Shown in pieces: positions 21,701 through 30,700 of a stretch of 64,000 nt of DNA (the first letter of the stretch is position 1; each line of letters starts with the position of its first letter). Both the position numbers and the translations under genes were made by a program. Below the pieces are notes generated by a model, which saw only the letters and a program-made list of their open reading frames with translations, ran no database searches and had not been told where the DNA came from. The DNA is from Argyresthia goedartella (Eukaryota; Arthropoda; Insecta; Lepidoptera; Argyresthiidae), in the NCBI GenBank assembly GCA_949825045.1, contig OX463810.1:36652201-36716200 (forward strand), given 5' to 3'.

Positions 21701-24700
21701 CACATGTCGCTTGCCATTGTGCGGTCGTGTATGATATGTTTTCTGTAGTTACGAGTATCTATAACCTGGTCCTGTATGGCTAACATAAATCCCTCCGTTT
21801 CCGGGAACAGCTCGCCTTTCTTAAGCCACGCGTTCGACGCAGTTTTGTCGACGTTAGGGTTGGCTAAGTCTAAGCGGTGTCTGCCGTGGAGGGATTTTCG
21901 TGTCCAGATGTCGATTTTCTGTTGCGGTTTGATGATAGTTTCATTTATCTGAGCTTGATGGTCTTGTAGGTTAAGTGGAGTATGTTTAAAGTCGGACTGA
22001 GCGACGGCATTGTGCAGGGTTGAGTGCGATGATTTTGCGTGAAAGAACCTTCTTAGTGTGGTGATTTGTTTGTTGTGTAAATTTTTTAAGTCTATTATTC
22101 CCCTTCCTCCTTCAATTTTAGGTAGTGTGAGTCTTTGTATGCAAGAGCGTGGATGGTGTTTTCTGTATTTAGTCATAAGTGTGTTGATGGTGCGTTGGTG
22201 TTTTATTAAGTCTGATTGGGACCAGTTGATTATACCGAATGAATATGTGAGGATTGGGATGGCGTATGTGTTTAATGCTTTGACGGTATTTCGAGCGTTC
22301 AACTGTGTTTTAAGTATGCTATGAATCCGTTTCCTAAACTTCTGTGTGATTGTTTTTTTTGTCTCCCTTTGATGTATCTGTTGCGTTTGATAGTAACCTA
22401 AGTATTTATATCCTATCTCGTTATCCACTGGATCTATTTGATCTCCGTTCTCTAATATGTATGTATTGCTCTCAACTTTTCCTCTATGAACTGATTGTAT
22501 TTTGCACTTATCTATTCCGAACTCCATCTGTATGTCATTAGAAAACTGTTGTGTTAGATCTGCAAGTTTATGTATTTCTGTTAAGTTACTTCCATAAAGT
22601 TTTATGTCGTCCATATATAGTAAATGTGATAATGTGTGGTGTGTGTCATCAAACTTTATTTGGAATCCTTTTTTTGTGTTATTGAGTAGATTTGATAGTG
22701 GATTGAGTGCCAGGCAAAACCAGAGGGGACTGAGTGAATCGCCCTGGAAGATTCCTCTGCGAATGATGATTTTGTCAGTCTGTATTGTATTTTTATCATT
22801 GTATAACTTAAGAATAGTGTTCCAGGTCTGCATGGTTGTTGATAGATATGAGATGATAGTGGGGTGAACTTTATAGTGTTGTAATACGTAGATGAGCCAT
22901 GTGTGCGGTACAGAGTCAAAGGCCTTCTTATAGTCAATAAACATAGTGTTGTTTCTTTTTTTACGAAGAGCTTGTTTAGATGCGACCGCATCGATGATAA
23001 GTTGCTCCTTGCATCCCTGACTGAATTTGCGGCATCCTTTTTGTTGTTCAGCTAGTAACTGGTTGGTGTTTACGTGTTTGTATATGAGTTGACTAAGACA
23101 TGCTGTTATTATTTTGTATATGTTTTGGAGACAAGTTATGGGTCGATATTTAGCTGGGTTTATGGTATCTGTGAGGTCTTTAGGTAGCATATAGGTAGTT
23201 CCTTGTGTAATGTAATATGGCATGTGCTCCGGATTTTGTATAAAATTGTTTATCTGTAACAATATATTGGGTGGGTGATTGTGAGTTTTTTGTACCAGTA
23301 ATTATGAATTTTATCAGAACCGGTGGCCTTCCAGTTATGTGTCTTAGCTATTACTGAAATCAGAGTATCTATAGTGATACCATCAAATTCCATTCCTGGA
23401 ACATTTTTGAGAGCATGCTGGTCATCTGAGATCCATTTGCTATTATTGTGTGTTACTGGCTTTGACCATATGTTTGACCAGAAGTCATGTAATGCTTCTG
23501 GTGTAGGTGCTTCTTGTGATTGTGTGGGGTGGTTTGAGTTTTCGGTGAGCAAAGATCTATAAAACTGTTTTTCATTTGTGTAGAAAGTCTTGTTTTGTGT
23601 TTTTCTAAGAGTTGTCAGTTTGTAACGGCGTAGACGACTTGCTAATGCATTCAGCTTTTGTTTTAGAGTGTCTAAAAATTGAGAAGGGTCTGTGTTATCT
23701 GGTTCGTATTGGGAGTGTACCTTATATTGTAGCTTGATTCGTTCAACATGTTGTTGGACATTGGAGCTGGTGTTACCTTGTGTATAATGTGTTAACCTAC
23801 TTATATCTGCTCTAAGGTCAGCTATTCTCTTTTCTAATCTTATTTGCCACGCTGGTATCCTATTTTTATTGGAGTATTGCGATTCGTTGGGTCCTCGTAT
23901 TTTTCCACCATTGTAAGTGATGGCAGTATGTGCTGCGCAGTAAATTATTGTTTGTAATGTATTAAAATCGGTTTCAGTACTAATGTGTTTTGGTAGTATC
24001 TTTACGTTAATGGTGTGTACTAGAATAGCAAATTGTCTACTTGGTTTCTGTTTGGGTATATATGGCCTTGATGTAGGGTCGACGTCTTTTAAATATGCTA
24101 GTGTCTTGGTGAATAATTCGTCCAACTCTCCAATTTGTTCTTCAGGTAGTACTACAAAATTGTTGCGTTGATTGTGTTGGTGTGTGGTATTGGCGTCACT
24201 TTGGTCTTCCTCTCTTTCCGGATTCGATAACTGATGATGGGTGTCATTTTGTGATGGTGATGAAAGGTGTGTGTGAATCTGTGATTGAGTTGGTAGTGAA
24301 TTAACGTGTACTTCGGTACCTGATTCTATTTCCATGGCCACTTCATCCCGTATATGCTGTAATCTATTGTCGGTAATATATTTATTATTAATGATGGCTC
24401 TGAGTTGGTCAGAGATTCTCTGTTCAGAGAAGTGTGCTAGGTGAGGATGTGCAGCCATCACAGCGGCGTGTAGTGTTGGTCTGTAGGCAGTTTTGTTGGA
24501 CTCAAGCCTGGTTATCTTGTAGTAAATGCGTATTATAGTCTCGTTGATGTCATTGCTCCAGGTCATTCTTTGTCGTGGAGTATTTGTTGTGTTATTATTA
24601 TTATTATTATTAATAATCAGGATTATGTAATTACAAAATTATTGACAGAAAGTTCTGTGTTGAGCTAGATTAACCCCATACAGTCCCGTCATTTAAGTAA

Positions 24701-27700
24701 TCTTGAACATTGTAATATCCCTTTTTCGACAAAGACGCTTTAAAATGCTTTTTAAATTGCTCAAATGGCAATTTCAAAATCTCCAGAGGTATCTTATTGT
24801 AGTAGAGAATACACTGACCCTTGAAAGAATTGCTAACCTTCGCGAGTCTATACCGGTGCGCAACTAGTCTGTGATTATTTCTTAGGTAAACATTAAAGCT
24901 ATCGCTAAGTTTGGAAAATGTTGTAAGTTTCTTGCGTACATACATTATATTTTCGAAAATAAATTGACTAGCTACAGTTAGTATGTTAATTTATTTATCT
25001 ACACAAGTATCATAAAACCTCTTTACTGCGTACAAAAACCGCACGTTACGATCAGCATAATGTTAAACTAATTTTAAAAACTCATTTCTTATCTGAAAAA
25101 TTACACATTACATATGACCATAATATGTAATTTCGAACGCCGACGCCCGCCGGCGTGCCGCCCCTGGTTTATCTGTGAAGTTGGTACTGGCATTCAAATT
25201 TCGAACGCCGACGCCCGCCCGCGTGCCGCCCCTAGTTTGTCTGTGAAGTTGGTACTACAGAACAAGCTAAACAACTGCAGAGCCACAATGCCGGTCAAAC
25301 ATGCGGTTCCTGAACACATTATTATTATTAATTTATTTATTTACACAAAATTTTACATAGTTAAGCATTATGGGAATACTGGGGTTTGTGTGTGGTGTGA
25401 TCTACTCATTAAATACGTATTTAAGTAAGCAATAGCTTTATTTTAAATACTCAATTACATCATTAATAAATCAATTACATAATATTCAATAGTATTCATG
25501 ACATTCAAAAACATAATTTTAAAATTCAATATCATTAGTAGGTACATTTCTCAATAACAATTCTGTCTTTCTAGTTTTTCTGTAAAGTGTGATTTGAGTT
25601 TAGCTTTGATATAAGTTTGACTGATCGAGTCTCTAATGTCGGGAGGTAAGGTGTTTATTAATCGCGTCATCATGTATTAGCTTGTCCGCCGGCCATAGCT
25701 ATTGTTATGCCAAAGAGAGCTTATGATATGTGTGTAGATAAACTAGTGCATGTAAATTGTAACTGTACATAATTAATTAGACATTAAAACTCTCGAGTGA
25801 TATTATTATGAAACTCGCCTTCACTCTCGAGTATTAATGCCCTCCATTATGTAGCAGTCACATAAACTACTATTAAAAGCTCTCTAGGAGTCTGTTCGTT
25901 TATAATTATAAATTGCTTGAATAGATTTTTTTTATAAAATAAAAATTGTTTGACAACAAGATACCATAGGACATGACACTATGAAAGTAAATAAAATAGA
26001 CCAGCCTAGATGTAGCCATATCCGTGTTTTGTCTGATGTTCCTAACAGCGTAAGCTGCAGAACTTAATTTACCAGCTAATTTATCTATGTGGGGTCCCCA
26101 CTGCAATTTGCTATAAATGGTTATTCCCAGAAACTTCGTATCATTTACTATTTCTAACGTCATATTATCACTTATACCTATCTAAGTTGTGCCAGGTGGC
26201 CCAGACTCAATATGGAGAGAACGCTGGAAAAAACTTTTAAATTTTCGTAGTAAGCAATATAGTATCCCACAAGGAAACACAGGCAGACAACTAACCACAC
26301 TCCTTGCCACAGAGATAAAAGAACTCTCAAACAACCTACCAGGAGAAGGAAACTCTGAAAAAATATTCATCTATGTAGTACAATATTACAGAGAGACAAT
26401 TTGGTTAAATCAGGCCAGGATATTAGGCGAACACTTCAAAGAAGATTGGAGATGTGGAAATCAGGTCATTATGATGAATTAATTGCAGAAAATCTAATGT
26501 GCAACTCAAAGCTAGCTTCAAAAAACAAACAGAAACAAGACGCTGATCATACTGCCCGAATATTTGGCCGCCTAATGTTACAAGGAAAAATTAGACAAGC
26601 AAATAGATGGATAACGGAAAGATCTGGGGGTGGAATCTTGGACCCATCAGAAAAAATAGGAAATAAAACAGTACATCAAATATTTAAAGACAAACATCCT
26701 CAACAGCTATCAGATTTTATAGACCAACCTGACCTCCCGATTATGACGAATGTCGATATCACCTCAAACCACATAGAAAAAGTTGCTAGACAACTGTCTG
26801 GCGGAGCTGGACCAAGCGGCACCGACTCAGAACAATGGAAATCACTTCTACTTCGCTTTGGGAACCACAGCTCAGAACTGAGAGAATCAATCGCAGCACT
26901 AACTAGAAAACTCAGCAGTGTAATTGTCGATTGGGACTGCATAAGAGCTTTATTAGCAAGAAGAGGTATAGCACTGGATAAATGTCCAGGCGTCCGCCCT
27001 ATTGGCATAGGTGAAATACTACAACGCATCATTGCAAAAGCCATGGCGACCGCAACAGGGCTAGATGTTCAACTAGCATGTGGCTCTGATCAGCTATGTG
27101 CAGGTATGAAATCGGGTATTCAAGGAGGGATTCATGCCATGACCAAATGTTTTAATGAAGGTGAAGATGATGAAGGCCTCCTACTAATAGATGCCGCGAA
27201 TGCCTTCAACGCGCTGAGTCGCCCAATCGCTCTCTGGAAAAGGAAAAGCTAGTAAAAAACACCCACAACTTGTACATACAGCCTTTACAAAATCACTCCA
27301 ATGCTAATGGAGATATTTACAAACAGTCATGGATAACACTTCTGAGGAAATTCACACTTTAAAACAAACCATCATGACAACACTGATACCATCAATCTTA
27401 GACAGAGAAATAACGTCACTAGAACATGAGCTATTCAGCCTACCGGTGAAACTTGGCGGGCTAGGCATAAACGACCCAATGAATAACGACTGTTATAAAA
27501 CATCGATAGAATCAAATAGTATACTAACGCACGCCATCAAATCTGACAAAAATCTAGACTTACTAGCCCATCAAACTCATGCTACAAATACTATCAAAGA
27601 AGAAAAACTATCGCGGCAAAAGAGAGACGCTGAAAAAAGTAATGTCATAATATGTAAACTACCAAATAAAATGAAAGATGTCTCCAAAGAGTCGTTGAAA

Positions 27701-30700
27701 CGAACTCTCCACAATGGCTAACTATCATCCCGACCACCGCAAATAATACTGATCTCACAGCTACCCAGTTTAGGAATGCTTTAGCTATTAGATACGCCCA
27801 CGAACCTGCAAACCTCCCTCAGGCCTGCGACGGATGCGGAAAGAGTAATTTCGACTAGAACCACGCATTAAACTGCAAGAAAGGAGGATTAATAAAAAAA
27901 GGACATGATCAACACAGAGATGATTGTAAAAATTGGGCCGAACTAGCCTGGGGAACTAGCACAATAGAACCCATAATGCAAGATGCAAATATAAATCAAC
28001 CGGCACTTATAGGTGATCTGTTACTAAACAGTGTTTGGGAACCTGCAAGGAAAGCGTTCTTTGACGTACGCATAGTAAATGCTGACGCTTCCTCTTACAG
28101 CAACCTCACCTGGCAAAAAACAGCACAGAGACATAGCCGAGAGAAACACACAAAATACGACCGAGCAGCTGAAGACCTAAGAGCCTCATTCACCCCACTA
28201 GTTATTTCATGCGATGAGCCCTAGGAACTGAATATAACAGTTTTTAAAAAAAAACGCATCAAAGCTTAACGATAAATGGGGAAAAGCGTATTCTCAAATA
28301 GTGTATTGGCTGAAAGTGAAAATACAAATCTCAGTTATAAGAGCAGTTTCCATGAGAGTAAGAGGCACGAGAAAACATGTCAGGGCCTTTCAATGCGAAG
28401 ATGGAGCAGGAATACTTGGGTGACAGCTTGATCTCCTAAAACAGAAATACCTACATAGGTTTTATTTATATTTACTTTACAAATTATAGGTGTATTATGT
28501 ATACTTTACAAATTATAGGTGTGTTATATCTAAGTTGTGCTGTGTATATTGTGACTGAATAAATAAACACATTTCTATTCTATTAAATTATATTCTAATT
28601 GTCCAGGATCGCAGCAGGTAGAGGTCTTTGGTCTCTGCCTACCCCACTTCCGGGAAATAGGCGTGATCATATGTTTGTATGTATGTCTGTATCTAATTGT
28701 CCAAACTATAATGATAAGTGTCAAGTAAGTAGGAAAAAAATCTGCCATTAATGCAATAAAAATTGATACCTTAATTGTAATTTCTAATGCACATTTGGTC
28801 GTAACAAATTGATCCTTATCAAAATAAATACTATTATCGCTTCTGGTATTTCAAGTAAGATAAACTTTGTATTTCACACTACAGCATTTGGACAGATATT
28901 ATTATAAACTACTACTACTACTACTTTCCTACTAATATTATAAACGCGAAAGTTTGCGAGCCTGTATGTATGTATGTTTGTCACTCTTTTACGCAAAAAC
29001 TACTGAATGAATTTTAATTAAATTTTACAATAATTTAGCTGATACATTGTGGGAATTGTCCAAAATATACTGATAAGTGTCTAGTAAGAAGGAACAAATT
29101 CTGCCATATCCTACTAATAATATAAACGCGAAAGTTTGTGAGTAATATTAGTATATACATATCTACTAATATTTACAAGCGAAATTTTGTGAGTATGTAT
29201 GTATGGATATTTGTTACTCTTTTACGCAAAAACTAATGAATGGATTTTAATGAAATTTTACGATTATGTAGCTTATACATCAGAATAACACATAGGCTAT
29301 AATTTATAAAGATATTGTGTGAATTGTCCAAATATACTGAAAAGCGTCAAGAAAGTAGGGAAAAATTCTGCCATATCCTTCCTACTAATATTATAAACGC
29401 GAAAGTTTGTGATATTTGTTACTCTTTTACGCAAAACTACTTAATGGATTTTAATGAAATTTTACTATAATATAGCTTAAACATCAGATTAATCCTACAA
29501 AAGTTTTAGCGGGACGATGTGATTTTGTTTTGATGGCGAGCACAGTCGTTACCATCCTTTACTGGAAGCTATTCAGGGCATTTTCGACACCCCGTTAACT
29601 TCGTTGTGGATAAATCTAGAATTTGAACCAGTAGATTTTAAATTACGGCAAGTCAAAGTTCCTCAATTCTGCCTCTGACTCACTGACAGACCCTCTCACA
29701 GATCATCAGAATTCGAAGGTACTTTTAGCAGACCTACAAGCTTGAAATTTTTAATTTTTAATTCGTGAAGTCATTACGGCACTCTAACGTTACTGCAATC
29801 CAGCTAGGTGCAAAATTGACTTGATCGGATAGTACATTAGTCTCGGGATGTCTCGCGTGAGAGTGTACAGCGAAAATAACGACCAACAACTTTATTGCCT
29901 ACTAATTTTCGCGCCAATGCGATGCTTTAGATCGGCTATGACCATATTATTTATTTTGCAATCAAATTTTGGGTGGTGCTTACCTCACCGGGTCAGCTAG
30001 TCATTCCTAAAACTGATAACATTAAAATTTAAGATAGTTAGAACAAAATACCTTACAACGCCTGGAGAAATAGTAATAGCAATATTCAATAAAATATGTA
30101 ATGGAGGCCTAAGACCATACGTTCGTGCAGTATACAACTACCTACATATACTTGATCATCGTATCGTATGTATGTCTGTTCACATTCGAGGTGGCCGAAA
30201 GCCAGTTATTCAGTGTTCTGCGGCGATGGGCCAGCCCCATGTCACAAAAGATTGACCACCCCCACCTACTAAAAAAAAAAAAAACCTATGAAACTATCCA
30301 GAACATTTATTGATAAATATAAAAATGAGAGATGAAATTCCGGAATGTTTTAATTTTCCTCGCTTTGTAGACTACACACTACTCTTGTTTAAAATTTCAA
30401 GCTACAAGCACATTAGAATTTTGGTGATTGATGATTCAGTCAAGTGACAAAATTGCGGAACTTTGAACGGCTGTCGTTTCCAATCTATTGGTTCAAATTT
30501 ACTGATTGTTAGGCATTTGTTTATTTTAATTGTGCCCTATTAGTCACAGAAAATGCGGATGTCTAGCTTTATCCACAACCATAGTTCGGGGGGTCGAAAA
30601 TACCCCGAAGTGCTTCCTGTAAAGGATGGTACGGCAGTGCTTTGCTCGACTTGGCGAGGGCGCTGCCGTGCCACCAGACCCTGTGTCGTGGGAGTCACGA

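Larger units (their letters stand above)
21041..24591 (-). mobile_element. R4/Dong-like site-specific LINE in TAA repeats
   Basis: About 3.55 kb on the minus strand, with (TAA)n at both ends (21017-21040 and 24592-24616). This fits Dong elements, which are known to insert in TAA repeats. A single long coding region is split by one frameshift near 23262-23280 into 438 and 715 codons. The RT is followed by a Cys-His knuckle and a restriction-like endonuclease; no APE endonuclease is present. The 3' UTR is short (21041-21114). It is among the best preserved elements in the window. Confidence 0.78.

Noticed and set aside
22058..22991. Plus-strand frames in the R4/Dong element
   Set aside because: Hydrophobic antisense shadows of a well-supported RT frame.
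28927..29400. CRISPR-like array because of regularly repeated phrases
   Set aside because: Repeats are long, unevenly spaced and diverged, and fit a Helitron-like eukaryotic repeat.
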